NCBI RefSeq assembly: GCF_015714715.1
Contig: NZ_WAHS01000002.1
Coordinates: 496,001-560,000, forward strand
Source: Aestuariivirga litoralis
GTDB lineage: Bacteria; Pseudomonadota; Alphaproteobacteria; Rhizobiales; Aestuariivirgaceae
Direction: 5' to 3'
Length of the DNA: 64,000 nucleotides
In this document: positions 17,025 to 27,300 of the stretch, piece by piece
How positions within the stretch are numbered: position 1 is the stretch's first letter
Layout of the letters: every line of letters starts with the position of its first letter
Program-made: the position numbers and the translations under genes
Notes under the pieces: model-generated
Databases searched by the model: none
The model's input: only the letters and a program-made list of their open reading frames with translations
What the model was told of the DNA's origin: nothing

Positions 17025-19541
17025 ATGACCAAGCCACTGCAAACATTAGAAGATTTGCGACAGTCGCCGGAACCGGCCTGGCTCTGGGATGTGGCCCGAA
17101 GGCGCCTGGTCTGGGCCAATGAGGCTGGCATTGCCGCCTTCAACGCCAACTCGCTTTTTGATCTGATCGACAGTCCCTTTGATCCCAAGGAACCGGGCCT
17201 GCAGGTTTTGGCGCAGCTGACCGAAAGCCTGCCGCGCGGACTGACGCAGACAGCCACGCTGGATTTCCCTTCGCTGGGCAAAACGGAATCGCTGGTTTGC
17301 GAATGCTGGCTCTATGATCTCGCCGATGGCCGTGACGGCATGGTCACTGTAGCGCGCCCGCCGAAAAAGGAAATCGCGGTCACGCAAGCCGACCTCTTGG
17401 AAAGCCTGCCCGCTGCCACCTGCGGCATCTCTGAAGGCGGTAGCCTGCTGTTCAGCAATGAAATGGCGCGCGGTCTTTTTGACGCCGCCAACACCACACA
17501 GCTCAGCCAGCTGCTTGTGCCCGACACGCAAGTGGAACCGCTGCTGAAGCGTCTGCAGGCGACCAGGCTGGTCAGCTTCATCTCTACCTATGCCAGCCCT
17601 TATGGCACACGCGAAGCGCGCTTCACCTTGAAGCGTGCCACCGAAGGCACCGGCGTTTTCGCTTTGATGACGATGGAAGACGTGACCGAGCGCCGCCAGC
17701 TTGAGCGCCGCATGACGCTTGCTCCGGTAGCCAAGCTTGAACCGCAGGAGAAGCAGGCCTTCGAAACCTTGGGCCGCACGCTCGCAGCTGCTTCCACGCC
17801 GGAAGTCGCAACCCCTTATGCTGAAATGCCCGCTGAAGCCCCGCCTCAACAGGATGAGCAGCCCGTCGAAGCTGCACCCGAGGTCAAGGCCACGCCGAGT
17901 TCCAAACTCAACGAAGCCAGCTTCCCGCGTGCGCTCTCTGAAGCATTCGAGAAAATCCCCGTCGCCATGGCGATCAGCCAGAATGGAAGGCCTGCTTACG
18001 CCAACCAGAATCTGGCCAGCGTGCTGGGGCATGAAAGCGTGTCAGACTTGATGCAGGATCTGAAATTCTGGCAGGCGCTCGCATTGTCCAGCCCGGAGGG
18101 TAACCGCGCAACATTGCCGTTGGCCGACGGCGAGATGCGCCAATTCATCATCAGTCGCAACGCCATGCCATGGCAGAACGGGAAGGCAGATCAATTTCGT
18201 TTTGAAATCATCCCGGAAAATCCGGCGAATATTCCAGCTGACTTGCCGGTCAGTGAACCGGAAGTCGAAGCCATCGCAGATGAGCCCGAACTTGAGCTTG
18301 TCGCTCCTCCGCTGGAAGCGGAACAAGCCACGGCAGCAGAACACGATCCGGACAATATCTATGCTGTGGACGACATAGAGGCTGCCGACGAAGCAGATGA
18401 GCTGGAGGAAGCAGACACGTCTGCCGCCAGCGAGCAGGAGCTGCGCTCCATCCTCGACATTTCGTCTGACGGCATCATCACATTGGATAGCGCGGGCCAT
18501 ATCATCATGCTGTCGGCCGGGGCTGAAGCCATTTTCGGCTACCGCAATGCTGAGCTGGTGGGTAAGCCCTTTGCCAGCCTGCTGAGCGCTGAAGGTGCGG
18601 CCACCGTGAAGGAATATCTGGCCGGCCTTGAAGGCCAGGGCTTGGCCTCGGTGTTCAATGATGGCCGCGAGGTCACCGGCATCGTCAAGCAGGGCGGCAG
18701 CGTGCCGCTGTTCCTCAATATCGGCCATCTGCAGTCGAAAGGCAGCACCAGCTTCTGCGCCGTGGTGCGTGACATTACGTCTTGGAAGCGCACCGAGCAG
18801 GAATTGCGCGAAGCCAAGGACGCTGCCGAACAGGCCAGCCGCCACAAGTCGGATTTCCTCGCCCGGGTCAGCCATGAACTGAGAACACCGCTCAACGCCA
18901 TCATGGGCTTTGCCGACGTGATGCGCACCGGCCAGTTCGGCGATATCGGCAATGAGAAATACCGCGCCTACCTGAATGATATTCATGGCTCTGGCAGCCA
19001 TCTGCTGTCGATGATCGATGACCTACTGGATTTCTCCAAGATCGAGTCAGGCCGGATGGAGCTGAACTTCACTGCGGTAAGCCTGGTGGATTGTTTCGAT
19101 CACGCCGCCAATCTGCTGCAGGACCAGGCCACCCGCGCTCGTGTGCTGCTGCGCAAATCCTTCCCCGACAATCTGCCCCGCGTGGTGGCCGACCAGCGCG
19201 CCATGCGCCAGGTGATGCTCAATCTCCTCTCAAACGGCATCAAGTACACAGATGCAGGCGGGCAGATCATCGTCTCCGCGCAAGTGGGAGCACATGGCGC
19301 CCTGATCTTGCGCTTGAAAGACACTGGCATTGGCATGGACGAGACGGAGTTGCAGCAAGCACTGCAGCCCTTCGCGCGCGTCACCACCGCCGGGCGCGAA
19401 CGTCAGGGCACTGGTTTAGGCCTGCCGCTGACCAAGGCGCTGGTGGAAGCCAACCGCGCCAGCTTCGATATCACCAGCGAACCCGGGAAGGGCACCCTGA
19501 TCGAAATCACCTTCCCGACGACCCGCGTTCTGGCGGAGTAA
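17025..19541 (+). CDS. PAS-domain sensor histidine kinase, PdhS/PleC/DivJ-like
   Basis: This 838-residue protein has no clear membrane segments. It has several weak PAS-like modules in the first 450 residues, an acidic linker, a clear PAS domain (about 472-590, ILDISSDGIITLDSAGHII), then HisKA with the phospho-acceptor in SHELRTPLN (about 615) and an HATPase domain with N box NLLSNGIKY, G1 DTGIGM and G2 GTGLGL (about 795). The segment GQFGDIGNEKYRAYLNDIHGSG is typical of the cell-cycle kinases PdhS/PleC/DivJ in this order; those control DivK/PleD. A partner regulator is not in the window. ATG 17025 was chosen; GTG 16992 is possible. Confidence 0.8.
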   Translation: MTKPLQTLEDLRQSPEPAWLWDVARRRLVWANEAGIAAFNANSLFDLIDSPFDPKEPGLQVLAQLTESLPRGLTQTATLDFPSLGKTESLVCECWLYDLADGRDGMVTVARPPKKEIAVTQADLLESLPAATCGISEGGSLLFSNEMARGLFDAANTTQLSQLLVPDTQVEPLLKRLQATRLVSFISTYASPYGTREARFTLKRATEGTGVFALMTMEDVTERRQLERRMTLAPVAKLEPQEKQAFETLGRTLAAASTPEVATPYAEMPAEAPPQQDEQPVEAAPEVKATPSSKLNEASFPRALSEAFEKIPVAMAISQNGRPAYANQNLASVLGHESVSDLMQDLKFWQALALSSPEGNRATLPLADGEMRQFIISRNAMPWQNGKADQFRFEIIPENPANIPADLPVSEPEVEAIADEPELELVAPPLEAEQATAAEHDPDNIYAVDDIEAADEADELEEADTSAASEQELRSILDISSDGIITLDSAGHIIMLSAGAEAIFGYRNAELVGKPFASLLSAEGAATVKEYLAGLEGQGLASVFNDGREVTGIVKQGGSVPLFLNIGHLQSKGSTSFCAVVRDITSWKRTEQELREAKDAAEQASRHKSDFLARVSHELRTPLNAIMGFADVMRTGQFGDIGNEKYRAYLNDIHGSGSHLLSMIDDLLDFSKIESGRMELNFTAVSLVDCFDHAANLLQDQATRARVLLRKSFPDNLPRVVADQRAMRQVMLNLLSNGIKYTDAGGQIIVSAQVGAHGALILRLKDTGIGMDETELQQALQPFARVTTAGRERQGTGLGLPLTKALVEANRASFDITSEPGKGTLIEITFPTTRVLAE

Positions 19542-19593
19542 GAGTGCGCAGGAGCGCATTGAATTCCACCCTCAGGCGGCGCAATCTTGCGCC

Positions 19594-20049
19594 ATGATCA
19601 AAGTTCAAACTGAAGCTTTCGATGTGGGGGCGGAACTTGCGGCGCTGAAAGGCCATCGCACTGACATTGGCGGCTTTGCGCTCTTTGTAGGCTCAGTGCG
19701 CGATCTCTCCGGCGGCAAGGATGTGACGGCGATGACGCTGGAACATTATCCCGGCATGACCGAAGCCGCCTTGGCCGAAATCGAAACCCAAGCCCGCGCC
19801 CGCTGGGAACTGCAGGATGCGCTGATCATCCACCGCTATGGCCGCCTGCATCCGGGCGATGACATTGTGCTCGTCATCACGGCCTCCGCCCACCGCGCCG
19901 CCGCCTTCGACGCCTGCGCCTTTCTGATGGACTTCCTCAAAACCAAGGCCCCGTTCTGGAAGCTGGAGGAAAGCAGCCAGGGCGTGGGCTGGGTCGAAGC
20001 CAAGGCCAGCGACGAGCAGGCCGCCGCGCGTTGGGAAAAGCAGAGCTAG
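19594..20049 (+). CDS. moaE: Molybdopterin synthase catalytic subunit
   Basis: This 151-residue protein is a typical MoaE: FALFVGSVRD near the N-terminus, LEHYPGMTEAALAEIE, HRYGRLHPGD, SAHRAAAFDAC and KTKAPFWKLE, the last two holding the conserved His-Arg and catalytic lysines. With MoaD it inserts two sulfurs into precursor Z to make molybdopterin. The moaD gene, its usual neighbour, is not next to it here. It follows the histidine kinase by 52 bases on the same strand. Confidence 0.95.
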   Translation: MIKVQTEAFDVGAELAALKGHRTDIGGFALFVGSVRDLSGGKDVTAMTLEHYPGMTEAALAEIETQARARWELQDALIIHRYGRLHPGDDIVLVITASAHRAAAFDACAFLMDFLKTKAPFWKLEESSQGVGWVEAKASDEQAAARWEKQS

Positions 20050-20103
20050 ACCTTTCGCCCCCTCCGAATCCATGGCAAGCTTCGCAAAAATGCGGGAGCG
20101 AAA

Positions 20104-21520
<1,417 letters not shown>

Positions 21521-21528
<8 letters not shown>

Positions 21529-22435
21529 GAACACGCCTTATCCGCGCGACATGCTGGGCTATGGCCCCAACCCGCCTGATGCCAAATGGCCGGGCGGGGC
21601 GCATGTCGCCGTGCAATTCGTGCTGAACTACGAAGAAGGCGGCGAGAACAACATCCTCCACGGCGATGCGGCTTCGGAGGCATTTCTCTCTGAGATCGTT
21701 GGTGCCGCCCCTTGGGTCGGCCAGCGCCACTGGAACATGGAATCGATTTACGAATATGGCGCGCGCGCCGGCTTCTGGCGCCTGCACCGCATGTTCACCT
21801 CACGCAATGTGCCTGTCACCATCTATGGCGTGGCCACCGCCATGCAGCGCTCACCCGTGCAGGTGAAGGCGATGATGGACGCCGGTTGGGAAATCGCCAG
21901 CCACGGCCTGAAATGGGTCGAACACAAGGACATGACCGAGGCGCAGGAGCGCGAATGTGTGGCCGAAGCGATCCGCATCCATACCGAGATCACTGGTGAG
22001 CGCCCGCTCGGCTGGTATACCGGCCGCTGCTCGATGCACACGACAAAGCTGGTCGTCGAAGAAGGCGGCTTTCTGTACACGTCCGACGACTATGCCGATG
22101 ACCTGCCCTATTTCCTGAAAAAGCCAGACGGCAAGAAGCACTTGATCATTCCCTACACGCTCGATGCCAATGACATGCGCTTCGCCACCCCGCAGGGCTT
22201 CAACACCGGCGAGCATTTCTACCAGTATCTGAAGGACTCGTTCGATTGCCTCTATGAAGAGGGCAAACAGGGCGCGCCGAAGATGATGAGTGTCGGCCTG
22301 CATTGCCGCCTCGTCGGCAGGCCAGGCCGCGCGCTGGGGCTTGCAAAGTTCATCGATTACATCCGCGCGAAGGAAAAGGTGTGGATCCCCCGCCGCATCG
22401 ACATCGCCAAGCATTGGTGGAAAGAATTCGGCTGA
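21521..22435 (+). CDS. puuE: Allantoinase PuuE, polysaccharide-deacetylase type
   Basis: The protein (about 304 residues) starts near YPRDMLGYG and carries the PuuE hallmarks: WPGGAHVAVQFVLNYEEGGE, NILHGDAASEAFLSEI, MESIYEYGARAGFWRLHR and WEIASHGLKW (the NodB-fold histidine motif). PuuE is a metal-independent allantoinase that opens allantoin in urate breakdown. Other uricolysis genes are not in the window, and linkage with gnd is unusual. Two ATGs are possible (21512 and 21521); neither has a strong Shine-Dalgarno, and both overlap the end of gnd, so coupled translation is likely. Confidence 0.9.
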
Positions 22436-24000
22436 GCCTAAGGACAGCCGTTCCGGCTTTCACCTTTCTGGCAATGCTGGCGATCGGCCTGCTGGTGTTC
22501 CGGGATTACGGCATTTCCTGGGACGAGCCGCAGCAACGCAACATTGGCGCTGTCTCCCTAAAATATGTGCTGTCATTGATTGCACCCCAAGCGATGACCG
22601 GTGATCTGCAGCAATTGCCTGATCTGCAAGATTTTGCCGATCGGGACTATGGTGTGGGCTTTGAACTCCCGGCCTTCGCCGCCGAGAAATTGCTCGGCCT
22701 CACTTCAACTCAAAGCATCTATTTCTTCCGTCACCTTCTGAACTATCTGGTTTTCCTGATCGGCGTTGGCGCGACTTACAGCATGGCGGCGCGCCGGCAT
22801 GGTGCATGGCAGGCTGGGCTTCTCGCGGCGTTGCTGCTCTATTTCAGCCCCAGAATTTTCGCTGAGTCCTTTTACAACGACAAGGACATCATCTTCATGG
22901 CCGCCTTCGCCTTGGCCGCTTGTACGATGCTAGCTTTGTTCCGCAAACCAGATTTCAAAAGTGCGTTCTGGCATGCCTTGGCCACGGCCTGGGCGCTGGA
23001 TATCCGCATCATGGCCATAGTGATGGTTCCGGCCACATTGTTCGTGCTGGCAGCGAGGGCATTCCAGCAGCGCGACTTGGCTGCAAGGCTATCCGTGCTG
23101 TTCACGTGCTGGTTGGCAGCCACTTTTGCCTTCCACGTTGCGACCTTCCCGTTCCTTTGGGCTGATCCGTTCGGCAATTTCATCGCGGTGTTCCAGCATA
23201 TGGCGCATTTCCGCTGGACTGGGCCGGAGCTCTTTCTGGGCGAAATGATCGACGGCACCAGGCCGCCTTGGCATTTCGCACTGGTCTGGATTGGCGTCAC
23301 CACGCCGCCCTTGGTTCTGTTGTTATTCGCAGCAGGTATTTTCGCTGTCGCGTGCAACGTGCTGCTCAAATGGACTGACGAAACGCTGGAGGATATCACC
23401 TCGCTTGGCCTGTGCGTGGCACCCGTCCTGGCCGTGATCGTGCTGCATGCGATCATCTATAATGGCTGGCGCCATCTCTATTTCATCTATCCCTTCATGA
23501 TCCTCATCGCTGTGCGCGGCGCTTTCATCATCTGGAATAGATTACGCCAGCACCGCATGGCCGCAGGCGCCGCGCTTGTCATTCTCGCCAGCCTTTTTAC
23601 CGTCACGGGAATCTGGATGTGGAAAACCCATCCGAACCAACATGTCTATTTCAACGCGCTTGCCGGGCCGGGTGCAGGTGACAGGTTTGAGCACGATGTG
23701 TGGGGCCTCTCCAATCGCGCCGCCGTGGAATACATCCTGGCGCATGATGCGTCACCCTTCATTTCCATCGCGCCGATGAGCAATACGCCGCTGGAAAACG
23801 CGCTGCTGATGCTGACCGACGAACAGAAGCGCCGGATTCACGTCCTGCGCTATGCGGATTTCACCACTTATATTCTGAACAATTATCAGATCGTCCCCAG
23901 CCGCGATGACACGGCGATGCTGAAAACCCACGACCTCTATTACCAGGCGCAGGTTGATGGCGACAAGCTCGTCTCGGTATTCCGCCGGAAGATGCCTTAG
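22417..24000 (+). CDS. Glycosyltransferase family 39-type multi-spanning membrane protein
   Basis: This protein (about 527 residues) has 10 or more hydrophobic helices. After the first helix comes DYGISWDEPQQRN, matching the first periplasmic loop of GT39/ArnT-like enzymes where an acidic pair is catalytic. Further marks are FYNDKDIIFMAAFALA, a positively flanked cytoplasmic loop and a C-terminal periplasmic tail (HPNQHVYFNALAG). Such enzymes move a sugar from a polyprenyl-phosphate donor to a lipid or protein acceptor. GTG 22417 overlaps the end of puuE and keeps the complete first helix; ATG 22474 would cut into it. The acceptor is unknown. Confidence 0.7.
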   Translation: MERIRLSLRTAVPAFTFLAMLAIGLLVFRDYGISWDEPQQRNIGAVSLKYVLSLIAPQAMTGDLQQLPDLQDFADRDYGVGFELPAFAAEKLLGLTSTQSIYFFRHLLNYLVFLIGVGATYSMAARRHGAWQAGLLAALLLYFSPRIFAESFYNDKDIIFMAAFALAACTMLALFRKPDFKSAFWHALATAWALDIRIMAIVMVPATLFVLAARAFQQRDLAARLSVLFTCWLAATFAFHVATFPFLWADPFGNFIAVFQHMAHFRWTGPELFLGEMIDGTRPPWHFALVWIGVTTPPLVLLLFAAGIFAVACNVLLKWTDETLEDITSLGLCVAPVLAVIVLHAIIYNGWRHLYFIYPFMILIAVRGAFIIWNRLRQHRMAAGAALVILASLFTVTGIWMWKTHPNQHVYFNALAGPGAGDRFEHDVWGLSNRAAVEYILAHDASPFISIAPMSNTPLENALLMLTDEQKRRIHVLRYADFTTYILNNYQIVPSRDDTAMLKTHDLYYQAQVDGDKLVSVFRRKMP

Positions 24001-24470
24001 GCGCGCTTCAGCTTCCGCATGATCTTGAATCCGATCCAGGCGAAGACCACCAGATTGATCACTTGCGCCAGCAGGAACCAAGGCCCGGTGCCATCAGGTG
24101 CAGCAATGGCTTTCAGCTCCGGCAGTTTCAGGAAGCTTTGCGCAATGGTGACCAGCACCAGGAAAAACACATTGGCCACGATGCCCAGCGCGTAGAGCTT
24201 GCCCCACCAGCCTTTAAGACCAAAGCCAAACCGCGCCAGCAACATCAGGATGATGATAATCGAAGACACAATCCCCGTGCCAACTGCGGGGGTAAATCCT
24301 TTGATCGGCAGAAGGAAGCCAGTCACATCCACTAGAATCACACCAAGAATGAAAAGATCGGTCCACACTTGCGGCGTGGTAGCAAAGTAGGCGCGCAGCG
24401 CCACCCAACCCAGCGCCAAGGCCAGAAAACTGAGTGCCGTGTGAATCAAGGTAAGCGTAAAAACGTCCAT
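23997..24470 (-). CDS. Small membrane protein of unknown function
   Basis: A 157-residue protein beginning MDVFTLTLIHTALSFLALA with four or five hydrophobic helices and a basic C-terminus (KIMRKLKRA). The start at 24470 is preferred because AGGAC lies 5 bases upstream and the first helix then begins directly. Its stop overlaps the stop of the GT39-type gene. It resembles uncharacterised small membrane proteins of alphaproteobacteria, and no catalytic motif is visible. Confidence 0.7.
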   Translation of the reverse strand: MDVFTLTLIHTALSFLALALGWVALRAYFATTPQVWTDLFILGVILVDVTGFLLPIKGFTPAVGTGIVSSIIIILMLLARFGFGLKGWWGKLYALGIVANVFFLVLVTIAQSFLKLPELKAIAAPDGTGPWFLLAQVINLVVFAWIGFKIMRKLKRA

Positions 24471-24636
24471 AGTGTCCTGCCTGTTGGGTAGGTTGCCGTT
24501 CCTGAACCTCAACAGAATTTTCGTAGGAGTTCAAGCAACTTGCTCACGCGCATGTGAAAGTGCGTGCATATTGATTTCCATCGCCTTGGCCCCACATCGT
24601 GGCTAGATTGAACCCAAGCACGCAGGAGACAGATCA

Positions 24637-25083
24637 ATGACCGGTTGGAACGAAGTGGTAGGCCTCGCAAAGAACGGCAATGTGCCACCACCGAAGCGGG
24701 TAGAAAAGTCGGATGCCGAATGGCGCAAGCAACTCTCACCGGAGCAATTTCAGGTAACTCGTCTGAAGGGCACCGAACGGCCATTCAGCAGCGAAATGTG
24801 CTCGCTGTTCGAGCCCGGGCGTTATGCCTGTGCCTGCTGCGGCACCGAGCTGTTTGACTCAGCCACCAAATTTGAAAGCGGCACCGGCTGGCCCAGCTTT
24901 AGCGACCCCGTTGCCAAGGATGTTGTAGCCTATGAGGGCGACTTCAGCCATGGCATGCAGCGCATCGAGGCACTGTGCAATGTGTGCGACGCCCATCTGG
25001 GCCACGTATTCCCCGATGGCCCCCCGCCCAGCGGCCTGCGCTATTGCATGAATGCGCTGGCGCTGAACAAGATCAAGGATTGA
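24637..25083 (+). CDS. msrB: Peptide-methionine (R)-S-oxide reductase
   Basis: This 148-residue protein is a complete MsrB: zinc-binding CACC and CNVC pairs, the signature FESGTGWPSF, AHLGHVFPDGP, and the catalytic cysteine in LRYCMNALAL. It repairs methionine-R-sulfoxide in proteins. AGGAGA lies 8 bases before the ATG. Only 13 bases separate it from the following oxidoreductase gene, so they are probably co-transcribed. Confidence 0.96.
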   Translation: MTGWNEVVGLAKNGNVPPPKRVEKSDAEWRKQLSPEQFQVTRLKGTERPFSSEMCSLFEPGRYACACCGTELFDSATKFESGTGWPSFSDPVAKDVVAYEGDFSHGMQRIEALCNVCDAHLGHVFPDGPPPSGLRYCMNALALNKIKD

Positions 25084-25096
25084 ACTCAGCTGCGCC

Positions 25097-26200
25097 ATGA
25101 GCCCTGATTTTGATGCCTTGGTGATTGGGGCCGGCGTGGTCGGCTTGGCTGTCGCGCGTGAGCTTGCTCTCAAGGGCAAGCAGGTTTTGGTGTTGGAAAA
25201 GGCGGCGCGCGCCGGCACCGAAACCTCGGCGCGCAATTCGGAAGTGATCCATGCCGGCATTTATTATCCCACCGGCACGCTGAAGGCACGGCTCTGTGTG
25301 GAAGGCCGCCAGCTGCTCTATGACTATTGCACAGCACATGGCGTGGAGACAAAGCGCCTCGGCAAGATCATCGCGGCCTGTTCCCCCGCCGAGGAAACCA
25401 AGCTGCAAGGCATCAAGGCATTGGCTGATGCCAATGGCGTGACGGATCTGCGCTGGCTTTCGGCTTTGGAAACTGCCGCGCTTGAGCCCGAACTGTCTTG
25501 TACCAAGGCGTTGCTGTCGCCCTCCACCGGCATTGTCGATGCCAGCGGCTTCATGCTGTCTTTGCAGGGCGAGGCGGAAGCCCATGGCGCCAGTATCGCG
25601 TTCAACACCAGCTTCAAAGGCGCAGCGCGGCAGGACGGAAATTTCGTTGTGACCGCGCAAGGCGCTGACGGCGAAATAACCGAACTCATATGCGCCAGCA
25701 TTTTCAACTGCGCTGGGCATGGTGCGCACGAAGCGGCTGCGGCAATCGCCGGTTATGATGCACGCCACCTTCCACCCAAATTCTTCGCCCGCGGAAATTA
25801 CTGCAGCCTCTCCGGCTCCTCACCTTTCAAGCATCTGATTTATCCCGTGCCCGTCTCTGGCGCGCTCGGCATTCATGCCACGCTGGATCTGGCGGGTGCT
25901 GTACGCTTCGGCCCCAACATCCAATGGATCGACACGCTAGATTACACATTGCAGGACGGGCTGCCGGAAATCTTCACTGAGGCCATTGCAACTTATTGGC
26001 CCGGCGTGCGCAGCCGCACCCTTTCGCCCAGCTATTGTGGTGTGCGCCCCAAAACTCACGGCCCCGACAAGAGTTTTGCGGATTTCAGCATCCAGCGTGA
26101 CGCACACCACGGCGTGCCCGGCTTGGTAAATTTGTTCGGCATTGAATCCCCCGGCCTTACTGCATCGCTTGCCATCGCCAAGGAACTTTCGCCCATCTGA
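25097..26200 (+). CDS. FAD-dependent oxidoreductase, L-2-hydroxyglutarate oxidase (LhgO)-like
   Basis: This 367-residue DAO-superfamily protein has the FAD dinucleotide motif DALVIGAGVVGLAVARELAL, TSARNSEVIHAGIYYPTGTLKARLC (the LhgO/L2HGDH signature around the flavin), LSPSTGIVDASGFM and the C-terminal SPGLTASLAIAKEL. The family oxidises L-2-hydroxyglutarate to 2-oxoglutarate, a metabolite-repair reaction. It lies directly after msrB and before a 26-residue membrane peptide. The family is sure; the exact substrate is inferred. Confidence 0.85.
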   Translation: MSPDFDALVIGAGVVGLAVARELALKGKQVLVLEKAARAGTETSARNSEVIHAGIYYPTGTLKARLCVEGRQLLYDYCTAHGVETKRLGKIIAACSPAEETKLQGIKALADANGVTDLRWLSALETAALEPELSCTKALLSPSTGIVDASGFMLSLQGEAEAHGASIAFNTSFKGAARQDGNFVVTAQGADGEITELICASIFNCAGHGAHEAAAAIAGYDARHLPPKFFARGNYCSLSGSSPFKHLIYPVPVSGALGIHATLDLAGAVRFGPNIQWIDTLDYTLQDGLPEIFTEAIATYWPGVRSRTLSPSYCGVRPKTHGPDKSFADFSIQRDAHHGVPGLVNLFGIESPGLTASLAIAKELSPI

Positions 26201-26240
26201 ATCGTTTCCTTCTCATACAATTTCCAACAAGGAGGATGCT

Positions 26241-26321
26241 ATGGGACGTGGAATTCTGCTCTGGCTGCTGGGTGTGCCGATTCCGGTGATCATTCTTCTG
26301 GCCATCTTCTTTCATCACTGA
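26241..26321 (+). CDS. 26-residue single-helix membrane peptide
   Basis: The reading frame MGRGILLWLLGVPIPVIILL (then AIFFHH and stop) is preceded by a strong Shine-Dalgarno AAGGAGG 5 bases before the ATG and followed 21 bases later by a strong rho-independent terminator. It has a basic N-terminus, one hydrophobic helix broken by P-x-P, and two terminal histidines. Very similar tiny proteins occur in many Hyphomicrobiales genomes without known function. The Shine-Dalgarno, codon structure and terminator argue it is a real gene despite its size. Confidence 0.75.
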   Translation: MGRGILLWLLGVPIPVIILLAIFFHH

Positions 26322-26342
26322 TTTTCAATATCCATTAAAATT

Positions 26343-26394
26343 CGCCCGCTCTTCCCCGCCCTGAAAAGGACGTGTGACGAGCGGGCGTTTTTTT
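26343..26394 (+). terminator. Rho-independent terminator
   Basis: A perfect 9-base stem CGCCCGCTC (26343-26351) / GAGCGGGCG (26379-26387) is followed immediately by seven T residues. It closes the msrB - oxidoreductase - small peptide unit. The loop is 27 bases, longer than usual, but stem and T-run are clear. Confidence 0.85.
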
Positions 26395-26520
26395 GAAGCG
26401 CGTGGCTCTTGCCCGCGCACAGGCCTTGGTTCAGGCTGCACCGCAAGACCTTCTCACCGAGATGGATTTCGCTTGCAGATTCTCGTCATCGTCACTCCGA
26501 ACTTCAATCTCGCGGCGACG

Positions 26521-26892
26521 ATGGCCTTCATCGATCCCTTCCGTGCTGCGATCCATCTGGTCACCACCGGCGTGGCCAGCGTGGACGATGTGGACAAGGC
26601 CATGTGGGCCGGCCCCGGCCTGCGCTGGGCCGCGATGGGCCCAACCCTGCTGTTCCATCTGGGTGCCGGCGAAGGCGGGCTCGAAGCCTTCTGCGAACGC
26701 TACACCGCCAGCTTCAACCGATGGTGGGACGATCTCGGCGTGTTACACCTCACTCCAGAAATCGCAGCCAAGCTGGTTTCAGGCGTGCAAGAGGAAGCCC
26801 ACGGACAATCGCAATCAGAATTGTCTCACCAACGCGACCAGATGCTGGTCGCCTTGCAAAAGGCCACCGCGGAATTGCGGGCGAAGAAATAA
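26521..26892 (+). pseudogene. Remnant of a 3-hydroxyacyl-CoA dehydrogenase-family gene (C-terminal piece)
   Basis: The frame beginning MAFIDPFRAAIHLVTTGVAS continues through VDDVDKAMWAGPGLRWAAMGPTLLFHLGAG, which matches the C-terminal 3HCDH domain of carnitine 3-dehydrogenase / lambda-crystallin-like enzymes, and runs to a stop at 26892. The N-terminal NAD-binding domain and most of the enzyme are missing; upstream is a terminator. The reading frame is open for about 124 residues, but a functional enzyme is very unlikely. It marks a past deletion or rearrangement at the edge of the accessory patch. Confidence 0.75.
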
Positions 26893-27300
26893 TCGAAGTG
26901 GGAAGATGGTGGCGGACGCAGTCGGTGACGAACCTGTCTCTGCGTCCTGTTCCCAGGTATCAGGGAAAAAAGCAGGGAAACTCTGCGAAGGTGCAGGCTG
27001 GATATTCAGTTTCAGGGCGCTTTCGCCCATTATAGCGCAATCCCACCGATGTTGGCGCCAAACCGGAACAGGGAATTTTCGAAGCCCAAGCAGGGATCTG
27101 TTCCACAGATGCAGCGAACCCCATTTACGCAAACAGGCAAAGTCCTCCAAACCGGGACCTGATAATATTATTCCTATTAAACAACAGCTTGACAGGATTT
27201 CCTAAACCGAGTTAAGGGAAACTCAAGTTGGGCGCGGTTTCGCGCACTGATGAAGCAACCGGGAAGTTGCGCACTCCACCCTGCGGGGAAAGGCATCGTC
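26893..27300. other. Gene-free stretch at the edge of the accessory patch
   Basis: No credible gene is seen in these 408 bases. The short motif CAGGGA recurs at 26961, 26973, 27069 and 27091. The pieces read like decayed tail sequence often seen at rearranged sites in rhizobial genomes, but I cannot name the element. A TTGACA at 27189-27194 could be the -35 box for the methyltransferase gene; no good -10 follows. Confidence 0.4.

Noticed and set aside
26393-27205. Long overlapping open frames downstream of the terminator
   Set aside because: Only the frame from 26521 to 26892 matches a protein family; the other frames have no motifs and no ribosome-binding site, and are by-products of base composition.
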